From positions 2,976,001-3,040,000 of the forward strand of contig OZ220466.1 in assembly GCA_965116055.1 (NCBI GenBank): 64,000 bases of DNA, given 5' to 3'. Shown here in pieces: positions 45,675-55,140 of the stretch (its first letter is position 1; every line of letters starts with the position of its first letter). This DNA comes from Bin55 sp965116055. Its GTDB lineage: Bacteria; Pseudomonadota; Gammaproteobacteria; Pseudomonadales; Azotimanducaceae. The notes under the pieces are model-generated. The model saw only the letters and a program-made list of their open reading frames with translations. It searched no databases and had not been told where the DNA came from. Both the position numbers and the translations under genes were made by a program.

Positions 45675-47804
45675 CTATAGCAACCGAATTTCAAGTGTTA
45701 ACTTGACGTTTCGCCCGGGTTGATAGTACGTGTAATCCTGTGGCTCTCCGGTCTGAAAGTCAAGAGACAAACTCTGAAATCGCTTGGTATACAGTTCATC
45801 CGTCACGTTCTCAATCCTAAGTTGAGCGAGATATCGATCGTTAAAGCGCCAAGATCCAAATACGTCATAGACCGTGTACGGAAGACGATTGAACGATGGA
45901 TCCTCGTCAATCACTTTGCCACGGCGACTTGTTATATCCAACCCAGTTCGTATCTTGCTATTAAGAAGATAAGTGCCAATCGAAAAATTGCTACTGTAGG
46001 GGCTAACGTCGCGAAGATTCATCCCGGTATCCTTGTTAAGGCCATCCATCCTTTGTGCGGTCAAAGCCATGAACCACCGTGCATTACTGTAATTTGTAGC
46101 GTACTCCCAACCGCTGATTTCGGCCTCGGCTACGTTGATAAACGTACTTCGTAACACACGAAACGTGCGCCCATCTATCACTGTCTCACCATGAGCAAGC
46201 TGGTCGGTTGCAATAAAGTCCGAGATCTCGTTCCGGATGTAGGCGACTGTCACGTGGAGCTGATCCCCATCAAGGAAGATATCTTCCCCTCGTAAACGAA
46301 AGCCAGCTTCCAAACTATCGTTCGTTTCAGCACTGAGGTCAGGGTTTGGAATGCGTTCGCTACAGGCGAAACCCCGGCGACCTTGCGCGCAGATGACACC
46401 CGTCTCGCCGCGTCCGAACGTTTCATGTACCGACGGGGCGCGAAACCCCGAACCAATTAGTGTGAAAGGCTCGAATTCACTCAGCCAGCCGTCCTCAAAA
46501 GGTCGTACCGCAAGCTGCAGCTTGTGCGAGACGCTCGAATTTTTCGTCTGTTCCCCGGTCAAGACATCTTTAGTGCGATAGTCGTCGGCACGCAGACTGG
46601 CCACGACCGATAGCCGGGCCCATTCAAACGCATCGCTCACATATACACCGCGGATATCGCGCGTGCGTCTAAGTTGGCCACCGTCGGCATCAAAATAAGC
46701 CATTAGTAGGTCGTCCTCTGCACGATCTAAACCATAGCGCAGAGCGTGCTCCTGGTTGCCCGCGACAAGGAATTTCGACGTATTCTCAATTTCAAGGTAA
46801 TTGGTTATTGATGCCCAGGTAGTCCAATCGTCAGCACCTGAACTCATTCGATCGCGCGAGACGTCAATGCGCGAGAGGCGTACATTGGCATTGATCAAAT
46901 CCAGCTTGACAGGCCGCAAGCCATACTGCACGCTATTGGAGCGCTCATTGAGTTTAGTGAACTGCTCCGTAGCGCTCACGACACGACCTTGGCTTTGGGT
47001 GCCGCGCGTCGTATAGTCTTTCGCCATGTCGCGATAGGTGAGTTCAAAAGTATGGGCTTCTAACGGCTCTAGAGCTAATTTCAAGAGGGTATTCATATCC
47101 TCAGAGCCCGTCGCACCACCTAGCGTCTCATTGCCAGCACCATCCATGTAAGGACCGTTATCCCGCGCCAGTACGTGAATCAACCCTGCGGTCGAATCCG
47201 TGAATCGGTACGCTCCCTCAATTGATTGCACCAATGCGTTACCGTTGGATTCATGACCAAGGCGCGTACTTAATGCCCACCGCGCATCGCCTTGCAATAA
47301 ATCGTTTGGATCAATCGTCTCAAGCTTGATCACGCCGCCAATAGACCCGTTGCCGTAGATATTTGAGGCCACGCCGGGAATCACAGTGAGCGACTTATAG
47401 ACATCAGGTTCCGCCCAAATCGCGTTGGCGCCCCCATGTCTTACTTGATTAAAGTTCTGCGGCGCGCCGTCAATGCGGATACTCACCGCATCGCCTTGTA
47501 AACCGCGGATACTGATGATCGAACCTTGGTTTCCGCCCTCCTCGTCAATCTGGACGCTGGTAGTTTTCCGTAGCGCATCAGCCAGCGTGGTAGCAAGTTG
47601 AGCCCGCAGGTATTCCCTTGAGACGATCTGCGCACCTTCACGCTCGTCGACACGCCTGTCATTAAACGTCGGGATCCGGTCCGCAGTAACCACGATTTCT
47701 TCCTCTACTTTTGCCTGATCAGGCTCTATTGATTGATCGGCAGAAGCAGTTGCGCCGAGTCCCATGGCGAAAATGCATGCAATAGTCAGATGATTGTTAC
47801 ACAA
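45675..47804 (-). CDS. TonB-dependent outer-membrane receptor
   Basis: Outer-membrane gated barrel for ferric-siderophore, haem or similar uptake, about 709 residues. Signal peptide (LTIACIFAMGLGATASA), TonB box region (EEIVVTADR), plug domain with LADALRKTTSVQID, GSIISIRGLQGDAVSIRIDG, NIYGNGSIGGVIKLETI, then the barrel, ending in the aromatic-type C-terminus VKLTLEIRLL. It resembles haem/haemoglobin receptors (RFNDRYLAQLRIENVTDELY). TTG 47804 with GGAG upstream follows the PepSY stop by seven bases; ATG 47888 is the longer option. Expected to be iron-repressed through the Fur-like box upstream of the operon. Confidence 0.93.
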   Translation of the reverse strand: MCNNHLTIACIFAMGLGATASADQSIEPDQAKVEEEIVVTADRIPTFNDRRVDEREGAQIVSREYLRAQLATTLADALRKTTSVQIDEEGGNQGSIISIRGLQGDAVSIRIDGAPQNFNQVRHGGANAIWAEPDVYKSLTVIPGVASNIYGNGSIGGVIKLETIDPNDLLQGDARWALSTRLGHESNGNALVQSIEGAYRFTDSTAGLIHVLARDNGPYMDGAGNETLGGATGSEDMNTLLKLALEPLEAHTFELTYRDMAKDYTTRGTQSQGRVVSATEQFTKLNERSNSVQYGLRPVKLDLINANVRLSRIDVSRDRMSSGADDWTTWASITNYLEIENTSKFLVAGNQEHALRYGLDRAEDDLLMAYFDADGGQLRRTRDIRGVYVSDAFEWARLSVVASLRADDYRTKDVLTGEQTKNSSVSHKLQLAVRPFEDGWLSEFEPFTLIGSGFRAPSVHETFGRGETGVICAQGRRGFACSERIPNPDLSAETNDSLEAGFRLRGEDIFLDGDQLHVTVAYIRNEISDFIATDQLAHGETVIDGRTFRVLRSTFINVAEAEISGWEYATNYSNARWFMALTAQRMDGLNKDTGMNLRDVSPYSSNFSIGTYLLNSKIRTGLDITSRRGKVIDEDPSFNRLPYTVYDVFGSWRFNDRYLAQLRIENVTDELYTKRFQSLSLDFQTGEPQDYTYYQPGRNVKLTLEIRLL

Positions 47805-47811
47805 GGCTAGG

Positions 47812-49056
47812 TTATCTCCGAGATTTTGATTGGTTTGAGACTGACAGGAAGCTGGCGTTTGCAGCTTGACCCGCCTGGGCGCGAGCATGTTGCTGGCGAG
47901 TCTTTAGCCATGGGTCAACGAGCCTGCGCCACGCTAGAGCAAAGCCCGTATAAACCATGATCACCGCTGCTAACGAAGCAAGTCCAGCAACAGTTTGGCC
48001 GACAAGTCCGAAATACTCACCGGTATGGAGAAAGCGAATCGTGCCACGAATTCGCTGTGCGGCCTGCAATTGATCGAACGTCACGGAATCAATCACCTCT
48101 CCCGATGCCCGATCCAACGAAATGGTTTCGCGCAACGTTGGTTGACCACCGTTACCGCGATCAATTAACACGGTTGCCTCCGCTTGTCTGGGTCGGGGCA
48201 AGCTGAGGGCAAGTTCACGCCAATCCGGTGCATAGGCGGCAGCTGCGTCGAAGAGGTCGTCAAGGCTCAACATGCCAGGAGGAGCAGTGAATGAAAAGGG
48301 GCGACGGCCCGTAGTTGGACCGCCACCTCGGCCCCGGCCTTGCCCACCGCGTTCGGCAGTGCCTGATACGGCACGTTCGACACCAAGCGCTGCGTAAACC
48401 ACATCGCCAGTCCATCGAAACGAAAACACCGAGCCGGTAACGATCAAGACCAGGAGCGGCACAGCCATCCAGATGCCCAGGACATGGTGCCAGTTGTAAT
48501 CTCGTAACATCGTTGACGCAGGTTTGCGTACAAACCAAGTTCTCAGTCTGACCGCTTGAGCGCGCCAAATTGGCGGTAGCCACAAATACAGCCCACTCGC
48601 CACAAGAAACAGAAATACAAGATTGCCGGTGCCGACGATGAATTTCGCTACGGGTCGCGCGTCTTCTCCTACGGCGAACCAGCGATGGAATCGAGTGACA
48701 AAGCCAAAGAACTCCTGTACCCAGAGTCGTTGCAGGTCGACCGGGTCTCCGATATAACGATTGAAGCGAGCGAGATGACGACGCCCCTGCTTAAGTTCAA
48801 CGATGGCAGGTGAAGTTCTGTTCAAGACAACCTGGACATTACTGGACAATTGGACTTGCCCTGCAGCGCGCTCAAGAACATCTTCGAGAACCAGTGGTTC
48901 AACGCCTTGCGAAACTGTTAGTTTGGGTTCAGTAAGCCAACTTTCCAATTGACGTTCGTAAGTGAGAATGACGCCCGTAATCGATAAACTGAGCACCACG
49001 AGGCCGGTGATCAAACCACAGGCCAAGTGGGTCCAGAAAATTACCTTACGCAGCAA
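47812..49056 (-). CDS. PepSY-associated transmembrane protein (iron-uptake reductase-like)
   Basis: Inner-membrane protein of 414 residues with four helices: WTHLACGLITGLVVLSLSITGVILTYERQ at the start, an FGFVTRFHRWFAVGEDARPV helix, YNWHHVLGIWMAVPLLVLIVTGSVFSF, and GEYFGLVGQTVAGLASLAAVIMVYTG. Conserved His residues (H10, H in RFHRW, HH) match haem/iron-reductase-like PepSY proteins that accompany TonB receptors. A Gly-Arg-rich loop (about 225-240) is odd. TTG 49056 is the start, first gene of a two-gene iron operon. Confidence 0.9.
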   Translation of the reverse strand: MLRKVIFWTHLACGLITGLVVLSLSITGVILTYERQLESWLTEPKLTVSQGVEPLVLEDVLERAAGQVQLSSNVQVVLNRTSPAIVELKQGRRHLARFNRYIGDPVDLQRLWVQEFFGFVTRFHRWFAVGEDARPVAKFIVGTGNLVFLFLVASGLYLWLPPIWRAQAVRLRTWFVRKPASTMLRDYNWHHVLGIWMAVPLLVLIVTGSVFSFRWTGDVVYAALGVERAVSGTAERGGQGRGRGGGPTTGRRPFSFTAPPGMLSLDDLFDAAAAYAPDWRELALSLPRPRQAEATVLIDRGNGGQPTLRETISLDRASGEVIDSVTFDQLQAAQRIRGTIRFLHTGEYFGLVGQTVAGLASLAAVIMVYTGFALAWRRLVDPWLKTRQQHARAQAGQAANASFLSVSNQSKSRR

Positions 49057-49092
49057 GGTCGAAGAACCTTATATAAATAAGAATACTTATGA

Positions 49093-49113
49093 AAATGATA
49101 CACATTATCATTT
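49093..49113 (-). promoter_or_regulatory. Fur-like operator
   Basis: AAATGATACACATTATCATT is a near-perfect dyad (ATGATA/TTATCAT) matching the GATAATGATAATCATTATC consensus at most positions. It lies 37 bases before the PepSY gene in an A+T-rich promoter region, so iron-dependent repression of the PepSY-TonB operon is the straightforward reading. Confidence 0.75.
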
Positions 49114-49120
49114 ATGATGA

Positions 49121-49156
49121 GTTTGTCAGTAACTTTCGTGACGGTTACTGGCAAAC
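49121..49156. repeat. 13-bp near-perfect inverted repeat next to the Fur box
   Basis: GTTTGTCAGTAAC (49121-49133) and GTTACTGGCAAAC (49144-49156) pair at all 13 positions if one G-T is allowed, around a ten-base loop. No T-run follows on either strand. It may be a second operator of the iron operon or a terminator of the ABC permease gene 233 bases away. Confidence 0.55.
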
Positions 49157-49388
49157 TAAAGCTACGTCGCGGTTGCTAGCGTCGTGGTAACCACGCACAA
49201 TGCTCTTAGCACTGCGCCGGCGCCAGCCAGTATGGCATCAAGCGGTTTGATCGCCCAGTCGCGACCTAACGGCGAGCCCGCTTTAAATCGCAAACAGCCT
49301 ATATCTTGGCGAAAATGAGTACGTGACTTTTTTGTCTTTTATCGAACGATCAACTTAACGAGGCTTGAATTCGTAGCGTATGGTTTAT

Positions 49389-50108
49389 TCAAGCACTCAG
49401 TAGTTTCTCCCGCCGATTGCTGCGCATAAATGCAAGTCCCAAGATCGCTAGCGTAAATAACGCGAAACCGACTCGATTTTGAACCGTCGCTGCAAGAACT
49501 TGATCGGGATCTTGATTAAATAGCGTAAATGGGTTGTAAAGAGGCGAGAACACCCGTTGGGCCGCGCCGAACCCAGACACAAAGGAAAAAAACGTGAGCA
49601 CCAATAGCGTTGCGACCGCACCCCCAATCTCGCTACGAAACAACGCCGAGAAGCCCATCGCCAATACCATAAAGAACAGTGCGCCTTGCAACGAGCCTTG
49701 TAGGGCAAGTAGTGGATAAGGGGTTATAAAGTACCAAACTTCGACCGCAATTAACAGTTCGACTGGTAAAAGAATAAGTACTGACGCGAGGAGTTTGATC
49801 CACCAAACGCGCTCGCAGCCTCCCGGAACGGTATACACAATCTCCAAACTTCGACCGCTAATTTCGCTTGCGATGATGCGCAGGCCAAGAAACACGCCAA
49901 TAAATATGAGTGGAATACCAATCAGCGTTACTTGTGCATGGCCACTATGAAACCCATTGACGAAGCCTAGGCGCTCAGCCGCAAAACATCCCAGCACCCA
50001 TACTGGCGCAACTAACAAAAACAGATAAAAGTATTTACCAGCGATGCTGATTGCTGCATAGCGATACATGGCTAAGCCGCCAATAAAACTTGTCAGTACC
50101 GATCTCAT
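49389..50108 (-). CDS. ABC-2-type transporter permease subunit
   Basis: A 239-residue protein with six hydrophobic helices and the NosY/ABC-2 family layout: RYAAISIAGKYFYLFLLVAPVWVLGCF, GIPLIFIGVFLGLRIIASEISGRSLEIVYTVPG (the E-loop/coupling region) and LLASVLILLPVELLIAVEVWYF (read in parts). It overlaps the upstream RND-ABC gene by four bases (ATGA), so its ATPase is almost surely the NBD at the end of that protein. Confidence 0.82.
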   Translation of the reverse strand: MRSVLTSFIGGLAMYRYAAISIAGKYFYLFLLVAPVWVLGCFAAERLGFVNGFHSGHAQVTLIGIPLIFIGVFLGLRIIASEISGRSLEIVYTVPGGCERVWWIKLLASVLILLPVELLIAVEVWYFITPYPLLALQGSLQGALFFMVLAMGFSALFRSEIGGAVATLLVLTFFSFVSGFGAAQRVFSPLYNPFTLFNQDPDQVLAATVQNRVGFALFTLAILGLAFMRSNRREKLLSA

Positions 50109-53100
50109 ACCGCTCCTTCAGTCAGCCATAAATAGCCGTCCTCAAGATTGGCGTTAACACCAATGGCATGATCTGTTGGCGCGTCGTTCGCTAATACCCT
50201 ACGTTGTACCTGACCGTCTCCCGTAGGTGTTTCATTGACGAGAATCGCTCCTTCCGGCAACTGAAAAGATATGTCTTCTCGCTGCTCGAATGTCCACACT
50301 TTGCCACGTGCATAGGTCGAAAGAGCGGATGGGGTACCATCGAATTGCAGACTGTTCTTAGCGAGCACGAGCACCCGGTCGCATGCTACCGCAACATCGT
50401 CCACCACATGGGTCGAAAAAAGAATAATTCGATTCTGGGCAAGACGACTAAGTAGATTACGGAAGCGAATGCGCTCGCGTGGGTCTAGCCCCACTGTAGG
50501 TTCGTCAACAATAATGATGGGTGGCAGGCGAAGTAGCGTACGAGCTACAGCCACGCGCTGACGCATCCCGCCCGAAAGACTTCCAATCGTGTCGTCCTGC
50601 TTTTCCGCCAAGCCGACTTCGCTCAATAAGCCTTCGACACGATCCTCGCGCTCGGCTACCGGAATTTCGTACAAGCCAGCGTAATACATAAGGTAAGCGC
50701 GCGGCGTCGACCCCGCTGGTAAACCCGAATCCTGTGGTAGATACCCGATCCACCGCGCCAAGTGCTTTCGAATCAAGTGAATGGGAACACCGCCCAGTGA
50801 GACGACGCCGCTAGTCGGTTCTAGTATGCCTGCAAGCTGTCGAAGCAATGTGGTTTTGCCGGCGCCGTTCGGACCGAGAATACCGATCATGCCACGCTGC
50901 GCGCTGAAGTGCACTCCAGCGAGCGCCTTGACTTCCTGTCTAGGCATGTCAAATCCAGCAATGCGTCGCGACCAGTTGCGCAGGAACGTCCGTGGATGAC
51001 GAAGAAAGCCTTGCGCGCGGCTCGATATTTCTCCCCGAGTTTGCTTCACGGCGCTGCGGCGCATTAGCTGGATAGCCAAAAGTGCCATTCCCACCAGTAT
51101 CGGCCACACCAACGGCACCTCGGCAGGCTCCCCGTCCATCAACGCTACAACGTTTACGACATACACATTAATCGCGAGCGCAACCCAGGGCAGCATGTAA
51201 ACGAGCATCGTTACAAAGCCGCTTGGCACCACCGAACCGGATTCATCAACTCGACCTAACAATCTTCTAATCTCAAACAGGCATAGACCGATGAAAAAGG
51301 CAACCCCAAGTGCAGCTAGTAAACCCCATAAATCCTCGATTGTTAGATAGCTTAAAGCACCGAAGCCAGAAGCTACGATCAGAAAAATAATGGTTTTCTC
51401 AATCCCATCTTGACGGGAGAACATAGCACCGCCGCGGGCAATCACACGCCGAATGAAATCCTTGCGCAATGCGATGCCTGCATAGAGTGGGCCTGGTAAA
51501 CCGTAGACCTTGCCGAGATGCTTAATCTCAAGTAGCGGCGGGCCACCGTCAGTATGTGGTGTTGGGATCTCCTGCCGACGAAAGAACATCACAATGGCCG
51601 ATAGCAAACAACCGCCAACCAGCAACGCAACGAAAAATTGCCAGACGATACTGACCAGGAATTCCGCCCAAATCAACCAGGTCATGATGCCTGTAGTCAT
51701 AGCGAGCCACGCCACCATAAGCCATGGTCCGACGCGCCCGAAAATTCGGTCCAGACGATGAAGCAAAATGTACCCGACCGGTATGACTAACAGCGTCAGC
51801 AAGGCAGAGGTGATCAAGCCACCGATGACGGTCATCGCAAAACCTGGCCAGATTTCATTCTCACGTCCTGTCGCAACGGTCAAAGGTGCCAGTGCGGCAA
51901 TCGTAGTAGCCGTTACTAACAACACCGGGCGTGTTCGTTCACGCATCGCTGAGAGGGCTGCGGCGCCGCGCGACCAACCTGCGTCCAATGTCTTTCGTTG
52001 CATCCGATCGACGAGTAGGATCGCTGGATTGACGGTAAGCCCGACCAGAGCCAGCATCCCAACCAATACGCCTGGATCCATGGATTTTCCGCTTAGGAAC
52101 AACACCCACCCCGATCCCAACATCGTCAATGGCAACGCCATCAACACAAGTACCGGTAGAGACAACGATTCGAAAGTCATCGCTAACACAAGAAACAAGA
52201 ACAAAATCGCAGGCAGCAGAATCTTCGACGCCGCACTGACTTCTTCGTTTTCGCCGGGTGTTTCGATGATGTAATCAGGTGGGCGCGGCACGCTTGCAAC
52301 CATGGCATTGATCTGCGAACGGACCGAATCAAGCGCTGCTCCAGAATCTGGTGCGGATCGGTCCAAGCGATACCTAACCGCCATTTCACGTCGACCGTTC
52401 TGGTGCACAATCACGCGCGGTGGCCGCATGCGACGCGTGTCCGCCACGGTCTCTAGTCGAATGGCACCAGCAGGGGTATTGACACGCATATTGCGCAGGT
52501 CATTCAACGAGGCCGTTTCTTCTCGAATGCCGATGCGTTCGACGACAATAGGAATGTCGCGGCCCGAAGGCAACGCATAGTCAGTTGCGATACGAATGCC
52601 TTCCGAACCGGCGATATTGAGGTTGGTCATGACATCACTCAACCGCAAGCCAAGTGAGTCCAAAATGCTTTCATTAGGTCGTACCCAAATCTCCGGATTG
52701 GCGCGCGGTACGGCAACCCAAGCGCCTTCCACTAAATTCGCACCTTCGAGCCTGGCTCTAATGTCATCAGCAATGTCCGACAAGGTGCTTGAGTCCGGTC
52801 CTGATATAACCACTCGGCCGGGTGCCGAGTCATTGAATTTCGCGCGCGCGCTTCTATCTTTGTCGTCGTAGTTTTGCTCGCCCGGATTCATGACGTTGAT
52901 GCCTCGAAGCTGCTTCGCAAGTTTGGCCACGCGCCCGCGAATGGAGCCAACCGTGAGGTCTTTAGGACGATCATCTAATTCAACAAACTGAACGGTGAGC
53001 TGCGCGCCTTCTTTATTACCGTTTACCGTGACCGACTCCACGCCATCAACGCTGAGTAGTTCCGCTTCCATGCGCGACATGACGTCAATAGCTGCACCAA

Positions 53101-54880
53101 GGCTTCGCGCGCCGCGCTCGAATATGACGTTCAACTCGACACTGTCCGCATTTTGTGCCGACGAATTCGATGCACCTGAGAGCACGGGTAACCATGCAAA
53201 AAAGATCGTCATCAATACCGCGAAAACGACTCCCGTCAGCCAGCTCGCCGGATGCCGCAGCGCCGACTTCGAAAAACCAGTCAGTACCACGCGCAGAAAG
53301 TCAGGCGCCACCAAACCACCGCGTTGAGCGTGCACCTCGCGTTGACGTTTAACTCGTTCCAGCGCGGCTGGTGCGGCTAACCGGTGTGCAAGCAATGGCA
53401 CAAGGCCGATCGCCACGAACAACGACGTACCAACCGGCAACAGTAAAGACACCGCGACGATCGTTATAAACTCCTGAATAAAAGTGTTTTCAAGATCGAT
53501 TAACAACAGTGGCAAGAACACAATGGCCGTAGTTAGACTCGCTGCTGCGATCGCGCGAATCGTTCGCCGCAGTCCTTTCTCGGCCGCTTCCGCAATAGAT
53601 ACTCGGCGTTCTACGCCTCGTAGGATGGCTTCGTAGACCACAACACTGTTATCGACGAGCAGACCCGTCGAAACCGCCAACCCGAAGAGCGTCAACAGGT
53701 TGATACCGTAACCGAACAGATACAGTAACGCCAACGCCAATACAATGCTGATCGGTACGGCCACTCCAACTACCAACACGGCACGCCATTGACGCAGAAA
53801 CACGAACAAGGCAAGCATCGCGATGGCCAAGCCGATCAAGCCCAGTGTCGTAAGCCGCGTGAGTTGGTCGCCAACATCTGCGGATGCATCCTGTAGGACG
53901 ACTAGGTCAATGCCCATTGACGCGAGTTCTTGTCTGACTTCCTCAACGCGTTGTCGCAGTGCGTGACCGAGTTGAACTAGGTTCGCCGTTTCTTCTTGAT
54001 AAACTGTGATCCCAACTGCCGGTTCACCGTTTACGCGATAGAACGATTGTTGTGCTTGATAACCGAAAAAGACATCGCTCGTATGTCGCAATTCGGCCGG
54101 TGACTTACTGGATATTTGCGCATTTTCTAGCGTTCGCAAGCTTTGCAAGCGACCGTCGAGGATGACCGAGGTCGCGCCTGTTTCGTCCTCGACTTTGCCA
54201 AGGTAACTTAATCTACCCGCATTACGTTCTACTGCCGCGGTAATGGCCCTGGTGTCAACACCGATCATGGCAGCGGCATTGGGGTCAACCTGGATCACAA
54301 CTTGACGTCCACCACCACCTGATGCAGTCGCTTGAGCAACTCCTGGAACCGCCGCAAAGCGAGGCGCGATCACATCAGCTGCAATATCGAACAAAACATC
54401 TGTTTCACGCGCGCCGCCGACCACCGAGATATCCATAACGAAGGTGTCGAACGTGCTCGTGTCGGCAGCGCGCACGTTGATGTAGGTCGTATTGCGCGGT
54501 TGTTCACGTTGTAAGCGTGACGCAATGCGTCGCACCTCGTATTCCCGAATCTTGATATCGGTATCGGGCGCAAATCGAATCCTCAAACTTCCACTTGAAC
54601 CGCGGATTTGAGCCGATGTCTCCAGGATATCAGGAATCGAACCAATACGCGATTCGAGCTTGTTTAATATCTCTCGTTCGAGTAATTCCGGACTGCTACT
54701 CGCACGACCAAAATACACCGTGAGCGATTCGCCTTCCAGCGCCGGAAAGAGTGCGATCGGCATCCGTTGTACGGCTATCAAGCCAAGAATGAGGCATGCG
54801 AGAAAGACCATGCTCGTCGCAACTGGACGTCGGATAGGAAGACTTAGCAAAGCATTGCTATTGAAGGAGCGAATAGCCAC
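50105..54880 (-). CDS. RND efflux permease fused to an ABC-transporter ATPase (1591 residues)
   Basis: One uninterrupted frame with two transporter classes. Residues 1 to about 1040 are an RND permease: RPVATSMVFLACLILGL (TM1), porter domains, TM4 with GLAVSTGLLVDNSVVVYEAI (one Asp where AcrB has two), the second porter repeat and TM7-12 including GMLALVGLTVNPAILLVDR. About 1050-1100 adds two helices. An ABC strand (LLEIKHLGKVYG, near 1115) is followed by a four-helix membrane insert (about 1150-1265), then the rest of the nucleotide-binding domain: GPNGAGKTT (1336-1344), LSGGMRQRVAVARTLL, IIIVDEPTVGLDP and FSTHVVDD. GTG 54880 is the start. No MFP adaptor or TolC gene is nearby. Function: likely export of lipophilic compounds or a lipid, by inference. 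Confidence 0.9.
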   Translation of the reverse strand: MAIRSFNSNALLSLPIRRPVATSMVFLACLILGLIAVQRMPIALFPALEGESLTVYFGRASSSPELLEREILNKLESRIGSIPDILETSAQIRGSSGSLRIRFAPDTDIKIREYEVRRIASRLQREQPRNTTYINVRAADTSTFDTFVMDISVVGGARETDVLFDIAADVIAPRFAAVPGVAQATASGGGGRQVVIQVDPNAAAMIGVDTRAITAAVERNAGRLSYLGKVEDETGATSVILDGRLQSLRTLENAQISSKSPAELRHTSDVFFGYQAQQSFYRVNGEPAVGITVYQEETANLVQLGHALRQRVEEVRQELASMGIDLVVLQDASADVGDQLTRLTTLGLIGLAIAMLALFVFLRQWRAVLVVGVAVPISIVLALALLYLFGYGINLLTLFGLAVSTGLLVDNSVVVYEAILRGVERRVSIAEAAEKGLRRTIRAIAAASLTTAIVFLPLLLIDLENTFIQEFITIVAVSLLLPVGTSLFVAIGLVPLLAHRLAAPAALERVKRQREVHAQRGGLVAPDFLRVVLTGFSKSALRHPASWLTGVVFAVLMTIFFAWLPVLSGASNSSAQNADSVELNVIFERGARSLGAAIDVMSRMEAELLSVDGVESVTVNGNKEGAQLTVQFVELDDRPKDLTVGSIRGRVAKLAKQLRGINVMNPGEQNYDDKDRSARAKFNDSAPGRVVISGPDSSTLSDIADDIRARLEGANLVEGAWVAVPRANPEIWVRPNESILDSLGLRLSDVMTNLNIAGSEGIRIATDYALPSGRDIPIVVERIGIREETASLNDLRNMRVNTPAGAIRLETVADTRRMRPPRVIVHQNGRREMAVRYRLDRSAPDSGAALDSVRSQINAMVASVPRPPDYIIETPGENEEVSAASKILLPAILFLFLVLAMTFESLSLPVLVLMALPLTMLGSGWVLFLSGKSMDPGVLVGMLALVGLTVNPAILLVDRMQRKTLDAGWSRGAAALSAMRERTRPVLLVTATTIAALAPLTVATGRENEIWPGFAMTVIGGLITSALLTLLVIPVGYILLHRLDRIFGRVGPWLMVAWLAMTTGIMTWLIWAEFLVSIVWQFFVALLVGGCLLSAIVMFFRRQEIPTPHTDGGPPLLEIKHLGKVYGLPGPLYAGIALRKDFIRRVIARGGAMFSRQDGIEKTIIFLIVASGFGALSYLTIEDLWGLLAALGVAFFIGLCLFEIRRLLGRVDESGSVVPSGFVTMLVYMLPWVALAINVYVVNVVALMDGEPAEVPLVWPILVGMALLAIQLMRRSAVKQTRGEISSRAQGFLRHPRTFLRNWSRRIAGFDMPRQEVKALAGVHFSAQRGMIGILGPNGAGKTTLLRQLAGILEPTSGVVSLGGVPIHLIRKHLARWIGYLPQDSGLPAGSTPRAYLMYYAGLYEIPVAEREDRVEGLLSEVGLAEKQDDTIGSLSGGMRQRVAVARTLLRLPPIIIVDEPTVGLDPRERIRFRNLLSRLAQNRIILFSTHVVDDVAVACDRVLVLAKNSLQFDGTPSALSTYARGKVWTFEQREDISFQLPEGAILVNETPTGDGQVQRRVLANDAPTDHAIGVNANLEDGYLWLTEGAV

Positions 54881-54960
54881 GATAGAAATACGCGATGATT
54901 GTGATCTTGAGGTGGAATTTACCGTAAGTAGCTAAGTCGAGCTCCGCACCGAGGTACATC

Positions 54961-54979
54961 TTGCAGCTGGCAGCTGCAA
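54961..54979. promoter_or_regulatory. 19-bp perfect palindrome, probable operator
   Basis: TTGCAGCTGGCAGCTGCAA consists of nine-base arms that are exact reverse complements around one central base. It lies in the 260-base region between the divergent RND-ABC and PuuD-like starts, 81 bases from the former. The form is typical of a TetR/MarR-class operator for efflux genes, but no regulator gene is next to it. Confidence 0.55.
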
Positions 54980-55140
54980 ATCCAAATAATGCCAACCGAT
55001 TTTACTGCTAGATTCTCGATCGCGATCAAAGCCAAACATCTTCGCATGTCATCGTCGGTGTTTGAATTTTCGTCTTTTTATGGCATATTTACTGTATGAC
55101 ACGGTTCTAGCCGCGTCAGTTTCGCGTAGGAAGGTAACGT

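Larger units (their letters stand above)
49057..49388. other. Intergenic control region of the iron operon
   Basis: The region between the PepSY start and the upstream ABC permease stop contains the Fur-like box and a long hairpin, both listed separately. No gene is visible. Confidence 0.6.

Noticed and set aside
51510..53352. Several long plus-strand open frames within the RND-ABC gene
   Set aside because: They are antisense shadows of a gene with strong family motifs, and their proteins have Ser/Thr/Arg-rich shadow composition.
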